NCBI RefSeq assembly: GCF_954871325.1
Contig: NC_088775.1
Location: 13,059,561 to 13,123,560 of the forward strand
Direction of reading: 5' to 3'
Source of the DNA: Gordionus sp. m RMFG-2023
Lineage: Eukaryota > Nematomorpha > Gordioida > Chordodea > Parachordodidae
DNA: 64,000 nucleotides
Made by a program: the position numbers and the translations under genes. Below, piece after piece: positions 1-13,109 of this stretch. The first letter of the stretch is position 1; each line of letters starts with the position of its first letter. A model generated the notes under the pieces. The model was not told where the DNA came from, did not search any database, and worked only from the letters and a program-made list of their open reading frames with translations.

Positions 1-527
1 ATATAAGTTGAGAGCAATCAGGGGTGATACTGATAAATATAAATAGATTTTGATATTGAAGGACCGATATAAAAGGGAGGCACCATTAGATTTAAGAAAA
101 AATATGGTCAGAGATAGTAACCTTAGGATGCTCCATTCGTATTAAATAATCTATCATCATTAAAGTATTGCTACTTATACTATATAACAAATAAAAGTAT
201 ATTTCTCTAAATAATAATTTTACGCATACAAAATCGTAGCCAGGGGGAAAGAAAGGAGGTAAAAATTTTTTATATATATTTATAAATTTTAACAACACAT
301 TAAAAAGTTATATTATATCAAATATAATATTATAACAAAACTATTTATTTTTTTAAAGGTAGGATAAATTTAGGAGGACCAAAAAAGATCCTTGTTTATA
401 TCAAAAAAAACGATCATTAATCATAAACTAAGCGTTTTGATATAATAAAGCTGCTTATTTTTTTAAAAAACCTATTTATTTGCTAAGAGTAAAACCATAA
501 AATGGAAGCGTAGTTTTATTTTCAGAG
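1..527. other. AT-rich stretch, no gene seen
   Basis: Open frames here are short and none resembles a known family. A short tract near 316-330 repeats the motif that forms the 14-bp minisatellite at 23.75 kb, but only about once, so it may be chance in such AT-rich DNA. Confidence 0.5.
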
Positions 528-574
528 AAGAAGTGAGATTAACTCACGGCCAAATCGTGAGATTTAGCAACTTG
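528..574. repeat. Relic right end of a hAT element
   Basis: This piece reads in reverse as CAAGTTGC, then a tract containing CACGATTTGGCCGTGA, closely matching the right terminal sequence of the complete hAT at 3560-5555 (CAGGGGTGCC, then CACGATTTAGCCGTGA). It is therefore a second, mostly lost copy of that family. No left end or TSD was found. Confidence 0.5.
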
Positions 575-577
575 ACC

Positions 578-1184
578 AAAAATAAAACTTATTCGCGAGC
601 CCTTCATTTGTTGGTCAAGGTAAGGTTAATCAGTTTGATATAAACATGGGAAATGATTAATGTATTTATTTTATGATTGGTCAAAATTTAATTTATGTGA
701 TTTCAATCCAAGACCACAACCTATCAATATAGTTAGAAAAACGTATTCTTTCTAAATATAAATAAGTCACTTTAATAAACTTAATTAACCAAGCCAAGCC
801 AATACATAAGTAAACAAAAATAACCTTCGTAAATATTAAATATACAAAATGAAAAATCTTTAATTTGGAATTATCTTTATCGTAAAGTAAATAACGCTCA
901 ATAATCGGAAACCTCTAAAAATGGCATAACTTTAAAAACCTGGGTCTGGCCGGGTCAATTTTAAAAAATTTAGCTTATAATTTATAAAAATATTTAATTG
1001 AAAAGATTATATTTAATAATTCTAGATGATCATATTTTTCAAATTCCCCTTTGAAACAATTTGTTAAAAGTTCAAAATCGCAATTTTTAAGAATTCTGGG
1101 CCGAGCAAAAAATACACAAATCGAGGGTACGGGATTATCAAATTTTTTTTCCCAAACCCACCCTGAAATAATGACCTCTGCAAG
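578..1184. other. AT-rich stretch with a short inverted repeat partner
   Basis: No coding signal. A tract near 1044-1066 (CCCCTTTGAAACAATTTG) recurs inverted at about 1580-1602, on the other side of the hairpin MITE at 1185-1405, so the MITE may sit inside an older, very decayed inverted-repeat element. The order of other shared patches does not line up cleanly, so this is only a suggestion. Confidence 0.3.
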
Positions 1185-1405
1185 TAATGTTTTTAAATGG
1201 CTTTATTTGAGCCGATTTAAAAACGATTAGATCAATTTAGCCAGAAAAATATTGCCTAAGCCTCGAGATTCCGCTAATAGATGTCCCCAAACCTTTGTAT
1301 CATCTACGAGCAAAATCTTCAGGCTTGGATAATATTTTTCTGAATAAAATATTAAGTTAACCATTTATTAAAAATCGGCTCAAATAGAGTTATTTAACGA
1401 CAATA
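1185..1405. mobile_element. Hairpin MITE, hAT-type, copy 1
   Basis: A 221-bp near-palindrome. The left arm has TTTGAGCCGATTT and AAAAATATTGCC; the right arm carries their inverse, so a transcript would fold into a long hairpin with a loop near 1290. Flanks are tctgcaag on the left and tctgcaaa on the right, a 7-of-8 match, as expected for the 8-bp TSD of hAT elements. It has no coding capacity and so would need a transposase in trans. Sister copies lie at 41123-41336, 42042-42263 and (partial) about 56735-56848. Confidence 0.75.
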
Positions 1406-3551
1406 TCTGCAAATTATTTGTCAAATAATTTAATAATCAAAAGTTATTAAATAATAAAGAGTGTAAAATAATAAAAATCTTAAAAATTAAATAGTTGCCA
1501 TTTAGTATATTTGCACGTCACTAGGGTGTGCTAATTGGGTGCTCGATTTCGAAAAATATTAGAAGAGCAGAGTTTTTTTGCAAATTGTTTCAAAGGGAAA
1601 TTAACAAAAATTTTAGGTTAAACCCGCATACCCGAGATTTAATCCGAGCCTGGAATAGAGATCTACAAGAGCGATGTTTTAGTTCGCTAAAAAATTTAAA
1701 CATTGGGCGGGCGGGCGAACGTTTAACCTTTTAAAAGAAATTTTTAAAACAATAAATGGAAGGGCAGCTGGTGTTCCCGGGTGTTTACTAAAAAAAATAT
1801 CAACCGTCTAATTTGAACGTTAAAATATTTAAGCTCAATTACAAAAAAATTATGAATGAAAATCGATTTACTTTACGTTTATTTATTGCGAAGAAAATAG
1901 TAAAAAAAATAACACCTACTCATTGACGTCAAACATATTTTATAAAAAACATTAATTGGTGTAATAAAAAATTTGATAAGATTGATTGAATTATTTTTAA
2001 AAAAAAAATTCCAATTTGGATCATGCTAAAAAAAATTTTTGCTGATACTTTTCTAATTTGAGCATCCGGTAAATTTGTGATCAAATTTGTAATATTTTTT
2101 CCATAAATTTCTAATTAGCAAAAATAAAAAATTGAAACTCGTACTTCACTATAAATAGATAGGAAATAATTTACAGAAAAATATTTATACATTACAAAAA
2201 AAAAAATTTAATTTTTTTACCTGTATAATTTATATTTTTGGTTTTAAATTAGCAAGGAATTCTCATATAGAAATTTTTTTTTAAATATATTTGAATTTTT
2301 TAAGGAATACCTGAAAGAAATATTAAATATAGATATTATTAATTTATTTTAAAATAAAATATTCTTAAAACTTTTATAATTTTTTTTTAAAAAAAATAAG
2401 ATATTAATTTATAAGCAACAAAATCTGTTTTTTTTTGTAAGAAAAAGAATTATAATAGAAGAGAATAAAAACAAAAATATAATAAAAAAAAATACCAAAA
2501 ATAAAATTATATATATATATATGAAAAAATTTTATTTAAAAATTTATTTATTTCTTAATTTTGTTTATTTTATATAATATATTTTTTTTACTATATATTT
2601 GTCATTTATTTATTTATTTAAACATTTTAAAATAGAAGATTTAATTTAACCAAATAAAGGGGGGAAATATTGATTGATTTGTGAACCACCTCAGGGCTAA
2701 GAACTAAGCAAGAGTGTTATATCTATGCTCAAATTAAAGGGTCGAATTAGACAAGGTTTTACAGGAAAAAATATTTTTTGTTGTTTTTTTTCGTTTGCAC
2801 ATTGTAAATGCTAAAATTTTCGTTTATATTTTATTTTTTTTGTATGTTATATTTTATTTTTACATTTACATGCTAAACAGGGAGGTATTTTTTATAAATA
2901 GCTTCTTTCATTTTTTTTATAAATAAAGAAATTAGAAGATTTGTTAAGAAATGATGAATGAGGATTTTGGATTGGATTAATTATTTAATCCCATCCGTAA
3001 ACATGAAGCATATCTTGTTTTTTTAAAACCAAATTTGTTTACACGTCTTACAAATGAAAGGATTAAAGATTGGTTATTTTATTTTAGTTATACTCCCAAA
3101 GAGTTTATATATATTTTTTTTGGCAGATAAGATATTTTATTAACCAATTTTAACCCTGCACTAATAATACTAAATATATCATAAATAGAAGCAATTGAAT
3201 TAGACAAAATTTCAATTGTATAATCATAAAACTATCAATGAATACAATTATAATGTATGATAAAATTTAATTAGAAAAATCGCATTCATAGCAGCACGAT
3301 GGTACTTGATTTATTCTACAAATGACCTATTTGCAATATCCGCAAATGCTTGCTATGCCTCAAATTTGACGAAGTATAACATGATGAGTCAAAAGTTAGA
3401 AAATTGAAAGAAAAAAAGATTCCTACAAAGGGAAGAGATGATAAAGGATGTTTCTAAAACTACATCACAAATCCAGAACTTCATTTATTATTTTAATTGT
3501 TTCTAACATTTTTTTATAAAAAAAAACTATTAATCTCAGTAGATATCTGGA
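1406..3551. other. AT-rich stretch, no gene supported
   Basis: Contains a 68-codon open frame at 1528-1734 with no recognisable motif, and long A/T homopolymer runs from 1950 to 2650. Nothing here has a splice-bounded or conserved coding look. A small GC-rich patch (gggcgggcgggcg, near 1705) stands out from the surroundings but has no assigned role. Confidence 0.4.
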
Positions 3552-3559
3552 CCTGCAGG

Positions 3560-5555
3560 CAGGGTTGCCAGATATTCTTCACTTGAAAACGTGAGTTTTT
3601 CTTTTATAATAATTAATGGGGGACTTCGCCCCCATACCCCCCCCCCCCAATTTGTAATTGATGTAGCATACTCATTTAGGTTAATATATTATATTTAATA
3701 TAACAAGATTTTAAAATCAATGAAAATTCTTTATTGATTTACTAATAACAATTATGATATATAATTTTCTGATGTTTATAAATATAGCATAATATTAATT
3801 ATTATATTTTATGGATGATTTTAAAAGAGGCAATAAAGATTTCCCATCGGCACTGTTGAGATAGGCTGAAAACTCTTGGCATGAATAGTTATATTTAACC
3901 ATAAGTTTAGCTTCCAATGATGACGTTCTTTTCGCCAAGCAGTAGTCATTAGACTGAATATTCTATCTGATGAAGCATTTGAATGCGGAATAGAAAATAG
4001 AAAATTGCATATTTTCTATTTAAATGGTGAGTTTTTACTAGAAAGAAAATCCATCTATTTTTCTTGGGTATTCATGTGTAGTTTTTTGATAATTTTTCTT
4101 CATAATAGGAATAAAATTGTGAATATTCCTCAAAGAGAATTTCTGTATCTATGTTTGGTATTTTATAATTACTAATAATTTTTTGTAATTGTTCAAATTC
4201 TGGACATTATTTTAATGTCATAGGGTTAAAATATTTCCATAAATTATCTATAATATCATAACGTTTTTCTACATATTCTATAATATTTTTTAAAAATATC
4301 TTTGATTCATTTTTGAAATTTATTGCTTTTTCTATATCATTATTATGTTGTAAAATATTTTTAGAAATGCTCCCATAAAAATTTTGTTAAATTTTTAAAT
4401 TTAATGAACTCTTTAGTTTTAGGATAAGATCATGTATATATATTGCTAATACATCTTCATATTGCAATTGTAAATTTATGTTATTGACTTAAGTGCCAAC
4501 GTTAAAGACAACACCTAAATATGCCTCTGCAAAATCATCTCCAAAAATTATTTTCAAAATTAGGTTGTTGATAATGATAAAAAATATTCTTTAAGGGGTT
4601 GAAAATACTTAAGCATCCGCTTAATCGCTGGGATTAATGTAAGCCAGCGTGTTGGAACATGGCGAAGTGATTCTCACCATTCTACCAATTCTTTTAAAAT
4701 TGTACTTTTTGTCGAGTTGCTAAATTCATTATAGCATTTAATTTCTATACTCTCAATATCATATTTAAGAAAAATTATGGCCTTTTTAAAAGAATTGTGA
4801 AGAAAGTGGCATATACAACCCATTGGTATAATATTATTACTATGACTTTTCAATTCTGTCCAAATACTTTAATTTTTCCCAAAGCTTACAGATGCGTTAT
4901 CTGCAAAATAGACCGTTACATTAGCAATATCAAGTTCAGCGAATTTTAAATTTTATAGCAAGCATCTAGATATGTCTTTAGGGGTTTCACAGTCAGCCGA
5001 AAAAATTTTAAGTATTAAACATTTATTCCATTCTTTTTGTTGAAGTATCTAAGTAATAAGGGAAATGTTTTTATATTACCTTTATTCTATGCATCCATTA
5101 GTATTGAAAACGGATGATTGTTTTTTAGATCTTTTATAATATTTGCCCTTAATCTATTTCATTTAAAATTTTACGAGTTTTAATATAGATTTATAAAATC
5201 CATAAAAGAAATGTATAGTTATTTAAATTCATATTATAATTATACTTGATAAACTTTCTAAAAATTGAATTTATGTGGTAATTGATCAATGAATATGATT
5301 GGTTAGTTGGACTATTAACAAATACTACAATTTATTTAAATATTTTAAAAAAAAATTAATTTAAAATTTTATATTTGTCTTTAAAAATATTTTAAAAAAA
5401 TTTAAACGTGGGAAAAAGTGTGAGACTAAGTGTGATTATTTTAATTTACTCAAAAAACGTGGGAAAAGCGTGAAGTGTGAGAAAACGTGGGTAAGTAAAA
5501 AATTAGGTATGAAGTCGTGAGAATCACGGCTAAATCGTGACATCTGGCACCCCTG
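3560..5555 (-). mobile_element. hAT DNA transposon, decayed, with perfect 8-bp TSD
   Basis: The element runs from CAGGGTTGCCAGAT to its inverse ATCTGGCACCCCTG and is flanked on both sides by cctgcagg (3552-3559 and 5556-5563). An 8-bp TSD with terminal repeats starting CAG is the hallmark of the hAT superfamily. At 1996 bp it is shorter than most autonomous members, and its transposase reading on the minus strand is interrupted by many stops. A poly-C tract sits near the left end. It is immobile but recently enough inserted that its TSD is unchanged. Confidence 0.85.
4040..5000 (-). pseudogene. hAT transposase relic
   Basis: Read on the minus strand, the segment near 4955-4880 gives YFADNASVSFG, near 4830-4795 GCICHFLHNSF, and near 4674-4575 PTRWLTLIPAIKRMLKYF followed by LKEYFLSLS. 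These match, in order, the central catalytic and insertion-domain blocks of the hAT transposase group related to KIAA1586/ZMYM proteins (ADN, GC-AHI-HN, TRW-LLPA--R). Several in-frame stops lie between and after the blocks, so it is a dead copy. The C-terminal dimerisation block was not clearly found. Confidence 0.7.
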
Positions 5556-5833
5556 CCTGCAGGCCCCTGTTTAAAATATTAGTATAATATAACCATAAAG
5601 TGTTATAGAAAATGTTAAAAGAAAGAAAAAAAATCGAAAATTTATAAAAAGTATAAAAAATTGTTTAATTTGTACTTTATATTTTTTTGTTGTGTTTTTC
5701 TTTTATAATTTTTAGTTTATATAATTTTTTATATAATGATTATTGATAAACTGATTATTTTAATAAATTAATTTACTATCCTTGATTCTTCATCTTTATT
5801 TGCTAATTAAATTTGGATTGTTAATGTTTTTCC

Positions 5834-6086
5834 CAGAGACATGCAAGAGGTACTATTTGCACGGCCCGGCCTAGATTTTATATTTTAAAAAAATATATTC
5901 ACGACCCGGATTTTTTTAAAATATATTTTATTTATTTTTAATTTTTATAAGTGATGATTTTAAATATTTTAAAACAGACGACCCTGCCCAGTTTAAAAAA
6001 AATATATTTTAGGCCTGGCCCAGATATATAAAAATTAAAATACGGCCAGGCCCGTCCGGACTTAGGGCTGGGCGTGCAGGTCTCTG
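5834..6086. mobile_element. CAGAG-type MITE, copy 1
   Basis: A 253-bp non-coding unit starting CAGAGACATGCAAGAGGTAC and ending in the inverse of CAGAGACCTGCACG. It contains repeated GGCCCGGCCT-like blocks separated by A/T runs. A second copy lies at 50739-51039, where the right end read in reverse is CAGAGCCCTGCAGAGGTACC. Terminal CAGAG fits hAT; the 8-bp flanks (gtttttcc and attttcac) match at only five positions, so the TSD is decayed or the superfamily call is wrong. Confidence 0.6.
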
Positions 6087-8058
6087 ATTTTCACTCACAT
6101 TCAAAATTTAGAATTCAACAAGTTATTTAAATCTTGGTAATAAACTAAAAAATTAAAATTGAAAAACCTAGGATATTATCTAAATCTAAATTTTATGCTC
6201 GTAGCAAAATATTAAATTATTTTAGAACTTTCTGTTATCAATTCTCCCTGTCAACAGTTAATTGTCATCAATGATATTATTTTCATTTTTAAAAATAGCT
6301 TTTTTTAATGAATCGACATTTTATTGAATGATATGCTCAGTTGAAATTAGATGCTGGAGTCTGGTATTACGATTTAAGCGGTATTTCTCTATCAGGGTGT
6401 CACAGCAACCCTATTGATGCATTAAAATATTTTAACATACATTATTTAAGAATAAGAACTTATTAAAACTCTTTTTGATAATATAGCCACCATTCCTTTA
6501 ATTACTTGTACTAATGTACCACATTTTCAACTTAAAATTGACTAAAAAGCTTACAACGACCTCTGACCAGGTTAGAACTAATGGATTAACTCTTTTAAAA
6601 ATATATAGAGAAATCAATCAACTCAGGTTGAAATCATAAAAGGAATGGTTAAAAGTCTGCTTAGGATTAAAATGTTTTAACAATAAAATTGAATTTATAA
6701 ATAATATATTTTTTTAATATCAATGCCATACAAAATTGATAATTATTTTTTTTTATCAATAGCAAACTAAATGTTTCTTTTTTTTCAAATAAGCGACCAT
6801 AAAATTTATAAAGTCTTCCTTTTTTTATCAATAGGAAAGGGAAAATTTATATATTGACACCGTGTTAAAAAAATACATATATAACTTCCTCTCATACTGA
6901 TTGTTATTGTAACAAAATAGGATGTCCTTAATTTATGCATTTTATATGTGTAATACTAATAATGTGATATATTATTTTATAATTAAAACAGGAGATTATT
7001 TGTATTTTAACTAATCGATCTCTCGTTTATACTAAATAAATAGATTTCTTTACTCTCATTGATCAACTTTAAATTATAAAGGTAACTAATGATTTGATAT
7101 TATTTATTGCTAAAAGCCTTCAAAAAAAATATAATATTCGAGATATGTACTACATATATATATTTGCTTTAGCAGATAGTTAAACATATTTACCTAGCAC
7201 CGAGAAAAAAAATATTTTTACCTCTAGTTAAAATAGTAATTTTAAATACGGGCAAAATACTGATGACCTGTTAATGGGAACCCACAATCTTTTATTGGTA
7301 TGGTCCCTCCCCCTAAGGAATATTCCTAGCTTTGCAATTCCCTCAATTGAAATTTTCCAAAAAATAGAGAAGAGAGCCTGAACCCTTTCAATAAAATGAA
7401 TGTATGGAAAAAACCACCCAAAACTCCATATTCGAACGTCTTAGATGCGTCTATAAATTATTTTTAAAATAATATGGGTGGAACTGAAAATTAAAAAAAA
7501 TATATAATATTTTAAACTTAAAAAAAACCTTCGACAAAATAAACTCAATTATTTTTTAATATAAAAATTTTAAAGTTTTTCTGTCGTTTGATTTAATTTT
7601 GAAGTGAAAATTTGCTAATTAAAATTATATTTAATCAAATTAATTTAAAAAATTTTATATTATAAGAGGTTATATTTAAATTGTAGGAATAATACCGTAC
7701 AATCGCTTCAATGCCAAATTAGGCTTGAAATCTTTTTTATTTAATTCGATTCGAACTATAAGAATTAAAAAAAATTTCGATTAGCTTTTTATTCTATCAA
7801 TTAATTCAAAATGCGTATAATCCCGAGTAATTTTTAAATATTTGAAACTATCCGTTTATTTCTAAATTTTCCCAGTGGAATTTTATATTTTACTTACATA
7901 GTAACATAGCCATAAAATTTTAAACTAATAATGCTCGGACCTGGCTGATGGACACCCCCTTAATTAAAAAAATAGAATTAATTCCTTTATTATAATGAAA
8001 AAAAAACTAAATCACGTGGCAGGCAAAGCATATTAAGGTTCTCGGAAATAAAAACATT
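6087..8058. other. AT-rich stretch, no gene seen
   Basis: About 2 kb of AT-rich DNA with no open frame over 60 codons and no transposase-like motif. A slightly GC-richer patch near 7265-7340 has CCTAAGGAATATTCCTAGC, possibly a worn transposon end, but no partner was found. Confidence 0.4.
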
Positions 8059-8320
8059 GAGTCCATGTCCTAGGTCGGCTGAATATTTATTTGCTTTTAG
8101 TATAGGATAAATATTTGATAGAGGAAATCCTATTGATTTATTTTAAGTATTTGTTAGCATTGGAATTTTTCGTATTTTATTCTCATTTTTTTTGTTTTTT
8201 TTCTTATGTTTTTTTCGTTTTTTATATTTTATATTTTGCTTTTTTGGCTATTTAGATAATACTTAAAAGATGGCTAACTAGCTGGCTTTTTAAGTATTAA
8301 GTCGACTTAGGACACGGCCC
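8059..8320. mobile_element. Short inverted-repeat element (MITE-like)
   Basis: The left end reads GAGTCCATGTCCTAGGTCGG, then CTGAATATTTATTTGC. The right end read in reverse is GGGCCGTGTCCTAAGTCGAC, then TTAATACTTAAAAAGC. These are inverted copies of each other about 260 bp apart with no coding between. No convincing target duplication was seen, so the superfamily is unknown. Confidence 0.45.
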
Positions 8321-9139
8321 GAAGACTTTTTTTCATAAAAATCAAAAAAAATTTTATTTATAATATATTTATAAAAAAAAGATTAAGAAAGAATGAAAGA
8401 ACTCAAAAAAAAATATTCAAATCTTTGAAGATTTTTTGATTTCGAAGAGCATTTCAAACTCTGGGTTTTTTTCTGGAACCTTTACCTCCACAAGATTATA
8501 AGCATAACTGATGTGATTATTTAAGTAATATGTTGAATCTTTATATTTGGTAAAACACTAATTTTTTATAAATAAATAAATGAGAGTCTCCCATAAAAAA
8601 AATAAATAGCATAAATATAACACATTAAATTTCAATAACTAACCGTCAATAAAACATTTTGGTAAATTATGGGATTATGATATAGTAGGCATCGCGATGT
8701 CGTAGGAATTTAGCCAAAGGGTTTTGAGAAAGGCTGATCATGATGGAATATTATTCAGGTATTCTGTAAATATCCGACAATTTTGTCATCAACTTTTGAA
8801 CTACCCGTTATTTATTTTTCAAAAAGATGCACAAAGATTTATGAGAAAACGATTTGAAATTCATAGGGCAGGTACATTGGCTTTGGTATTAAAATCAGAT
8901 CTTTCAATTAAAAAATAACAAGGCTATAATATTTTTAAATTTTTTAAATTTGCAAAAAAAACCCGAATCTATGAAGCATACTCTTGGATTTACTAAACCT
9001 TTATGACAATAATAAAAGAAAAAAACTATAGGGAAGAGAAAATATAAATATAATTTATAATCAAAAAGATAGTGAATAATATTAATTTTAAAAATTAATA
9101 GAAAAAAAACGCCTTTAAAGAAGAAAATTCGAATTTATC
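8321..9139. other. AT-rich stretch with a 64-codon open frame
   Basis: The plus-strand frame at 8724-8918 encodes a basic 64-residue peptide without motifs I recognise. It lies just upstream of a hAT C-terminal relic and could be part of that element, but no conserved block supports this. Confidence 0.3.
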
Positions 9140-9640
9140 ATACCATCATTTGGGGTCAGTTAATATACAAATTTATTATGAAGTTTTAGATCGTACACAA
9201 GTAAAATAAATCATTTCAACAATCCAGTAAATGGATCATTTAATTAATATAGAGGGATTTGCGATTCAAGAACTTGATGGAAATTATGTTTCAGTGTTTG
9301 TGAAGATTATTTTGAAATGAATCATCTAATTCTTCATAGACATATGTTTTTAGACTACTCATAGTTGGAAAAATATACATTAAACTCTATAAAAGAAAAA
9401 AGTAAGAAGGAAATTACTTCGATTTTTTCAGAGTAATGTATAATTTATTAAAATGTTACTAACAATTCGCGTAAGTGCTTGATCTGCAAAATGATCGTTT
9501 TCAGGTTACGATGAAACAGCAACGACTATATCATATCGCAAGTTTAAATGTTAAAAAAGAAGAAGCCAAAGAACTTGATTTAAACGTGATAATAAATATT
9601 TTTATAAATTAAAATGAAATAAGAAAATGAAATATTTTTA
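9140..9640 (+). pseudogene. hAT transposase C-terminal relic
   Basis: Scattered plus-strand blocks match the C-terminal half of ZMYM1-like hAT transposases. Around 9160-9200 is NIQIYYEVLDRTQV, resembling the element helix before the dimerisation domain. Around 9450-9500 is MLLTIRVSA followed by a degraded serine/phenylalanine block. Around 9510-9600 is QQRLYHIASLNVKKEEA then KELDLNVIINIF, like the RL-LALLSIEKE and LDFD-VID-F blocks. Stops and frame changes separate them. No terminal repeats or TSD could be placed, so this is an old truncated copy. Confidence 0.5.
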
Positions 9641-9649
9641 CCTTAAAAA

Positions 9650-12070
9650 TGATTATAACATTTATTTTATATTATATAAATATTTTTTAGGTATTTATAA
9701 AATTTTCTATATTAAAATACAAGCCTTTTTGCTATTTTTTTACAATTAATTTAAACTTAATTTGGGTTTTTTTTTACTTTAAAAAGAATTTCAGCCCAAT
9801 TGATTAATGTTAGAAGTAGAGACTCTATAAAAGCCAGTAAAATCGAATGCAACAGACAGTAACCAACCATATTCCCAGGGAATTTTGACGATCTAGACTA
9901 GGCAGCGAGTGTCATAGAAAATACCTCCATGTTTTAAAGACTTATGAGATTCGAGTCGAAAAAGGAATAAATTTTTCCATCAATAAAACCATATAAAGTT
10001 GGTGAAGATGTAGGAAGAAACATCAGTTATGCCTTTGTCCCGATTGGTCAACTGAGGGTCCATCATTTACCATTATTTTTGTTGCCTTAGACACTCAGAT
10101 AAGATTAACTACTTCGAACCCAAGAAGCCATCCTATATATGGAGATTTACGGTACACAGGGTGATTTTTGAAATTAGGGCTTAGATCCTAAGAGATAGAA
10201 AAAGGATAATGATAAGGACTGTTTGTTAAACTAACTGAGCAGAAATTCGGCATAGGTTAGCTAATGAATGTGCTTACAAAATGTGATCTAAGTAGCGAGC
10301 TGTAAGCGTTGGCAAAATCAATTTTAATCAATCAGTAGATTTATTGGATAAGTATGTATACAATATAATAAACAAATATTTATTTTAATTTAAGGAAAAA
10401 CAAAAATAACCAAAGTAATATAATATTATATGCCGGGCTCTTGCCACCCCAATCAAATAAACTAAATATCCCCAATCCAGATGCCCCTTATCAATCCTAG
10501 CTATACCTTCTTCATTGATGGCCCTCATTACCAAGCATGGCTTGGCTGCTACTTTGCAGCTTACATCTACAACCATAATCCCCTTTTCAAATATTATTCG
10601 TTATACCTCTACAGATCTTTTCCACCTCAAATTTCTTGACGTGGAATTATTTCTCATTGCCTTTTTTCCCTCCCGAAGCTTCAATTATTATATCACATAC
10701 ACAAAAATGTAAGGCTTCCATAACTTATTCCAAGGATCACCTATCTTCGCTTAAAAACATCTCATCTATTAGGCACTGATTAACTTTTTTCACCCCATAA
10801 ATACCTGATGTATTTAGCAAAAATCACTTCCCCATCAGATAATGAACGAATACGGACGGACATTTCTTCTTCTAGATCGATGACCTATTTTATTCAAGAA
10901 AGAAAAATGGTACAACAATTATGAGGGCCAAAATGCTTTCATAACGGGAATTAAACTTATATCAAGCAAACTAGTTAACTTGAAAATCAGATCTGTCCTA
11001 TACACCTTGCCACATTAAATTATGATCGGGTCCCTTATGACAATCACACTAACGCCCTGTTTCTGACTAATCCATAAACTATAATACCGATACTACTATT
11101 TAATATGAAACTCTATTCCGCACTGTAGGCATCACCAAATTTTATATCAGGAAAACTATCTTTCAGACTTGATTCCTCATCTACCTAGAGTTGGCAAAAT
11201 TCTTCCGATATTTAGTAAGAACCTTACTGCCCTGCATTCCCCCAACAAACGAATATCCTTTCAAAACAGCCCAGATTATTAACCGTGTGTTATTTAATGC
11301 CTCCCCTCCACTATTTCATCCTTTCTTATTTCCGACCTTCTTAAATAACCTAACAAAGACTTTAGACGTATAGTATAGCCAATGACACCACCTTACACCA
11401 TTAACTAGCCGTATTAGTAATTAGACGAATGAAGTTTACAATATCAGTTATCCAAGTCACAACTAATTGATTAATGTTAAAGGAAAATATGCCTTCACAT
11501 GGCCTGAATCTATGAAAATATCTACAACTCGTTATCAAAATCGATTTCACATGCATTTACTGCTCTAAAATTCAGAATTTTTAAATTCTACCCACTCTAA
11601 TTATCCAGACCCCAGTTTCTACAGGACTGCTATTCCCAGCAGATTATCACAGCTCGTATTCGGGGATAAATTATTTTTATCAATAGAAAGCATCTAGGTG
11701 AACCTCTTAAATACATCCTCTTTTATCTAGAAATAGACAAAATGATTTAAGATATCAATCACCTGGACAGTTTAGCCAACACGAGTCGAATATATTTGAC
11801 GGAATTATTGACAGCTCTCCGATAAAATTATTGAGGCAATCGATATAATGAAAACCTATAAAAACATAGGTCAAAAGATAAATGCGCTTAAAAGCTGAAC
11901 TGTTCTGTAAACGACAATGTTCAAAGTGATATCAGGTTCAACCGTACGGAGAAGGAGTGCCCAACATAACTAATCATCTCTAGAAATTAGGACCCTTTCC
12001 TGATTTTTATAGCATCCTACACATATGCACGAGATACTACAACACCTCTCAGTTGATCAAGTCTTCTCTC
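9650..12070. other. GC-richer decayed tract, possibly part of an old LTR element
   Basis: From about 10.4 kb the base composition rises well above the surroundings and the plus strand becomes rich in C and T. No intact frame is present. A plus-strand patch around 11230-11380 has a weak resemblance to Ty3-type integrase; this is only an impression. If right, it is an old, heavily broken fossil with no LTR of its own detected. Confidence 0.2.
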
Positions 12071-12423
12071 TTTTAAGAGTCGTGTGTGTTAGAGAAGGAG
12101 TACGAGATTGAGAATAATTGATTTATTTAAAGATAATATATAATGAATTTAATTATTGTAAAATACAATCGATTAATAAAATTATTTTAAATTAACAATT
12201 TCGTATATAAGAAAAATATAATTATTATTTCTGATTTTTTTCCTGCTTTATATATCTATGCATAAATAATAATCTTTTCAATTTGAATAATAATATTTAT
12301 TACAAACTATAATTTTTATAATTTCTTAATTTTGAATAATCATCTATAATTGAACTTATTTCATATCAAATAAATTTTAATTTTTGCTTAAATATTAAAA
12401 ATAATCATTTGCATAATGCAACA
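12071..12423 (-). repeat. Solo LTR of the Ty3-type family, with 5-bp TSD
   Basis: In reverse orientation this 353-bp unit starts TGTTGCATTATG and ends CGACTCTTAAAA. It matches the LTRs of the Ty3-type element at 45347-54557 along its whole length. Both flanks are ctctc (12066-12070 and 12424-12428), the 5-bp duplication expected of this class. No internal region adjoins it, so it is the remnant left after recombination between two LTRs. It shows that the family has been active at more than one place in this genome. Confidence 0.85.
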
Positions 12424-12428
12424 CTCTC

Positions 12429-13109
12429 CATTAAAGAACTACCTTGTAACTCCTTAGAAATTTTATATACTCTACGATCCTATTTTATTTTTCAATATCC
12501 TCTATCCTTGCTATCAAATACCATAACATAAAAATCTTAAAAGAAGTCATAATTAATCTCAAATTCGAAAAACTTGACTGCAGGCTACTCTACCCACCAA
12601 AGTAGGATTCATATACGCTCCACTTCCTGCCATAAACCTTTGGATGCCCTATTCCCTAATTTTGGAATTTCTCATCCCTATTTTCCTTCTCCCTAACCTT
12701 GCAAAGAAATCGGGATCTTCCCTTGGTTAAGAACTCCGTTACATTACTTAAACCGAGAAGCCAAGCTGTGGAACATTTTCTTTTTTTAAATTTCATCTGG
12801 AAATGGTAATGAATTTTATTCCTTGAAGCCATCCCTTTAGGTAATCTTGATATATCTTATACAAACAATTAGCTCCGTTCGTCATGCAACTGCGCCATGT
12901 CAGGTACTAATCCAGGCTGAGAAAGTAGGAAAGTTTGTGACAGGTCATTAGACGGCAGTAAAAACCCTCCTTATATTTCAAACACAAAAACTAAAGCATT
13001 CCCTCAAGTGAGTATAGTGTATTCGATCGTGCAAAGCGAAAAATATTTTCTATCACCTTACTTATAACGAAGTTAGCATAGAAGTTGGTTGTAAGTGAAT
13101 GTGAAAAGT
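12429..13109. other. GC-richer non-coding stretch upstream of a LINE relic
   Basis: No recognisable coding. It shares the higher GC content of the 10.4-14.2 kb block and may include 5' sequence of the LINE that follows, but nothing in it can be aligned to a family by eye. Confidence 0.3.

Noticed and set aside
1528-1734. 68-codon frame as a gene
   Set aside because: No homology, splice site or polyadenylation signal, and it ends in a GC-rich low-complexity patch.
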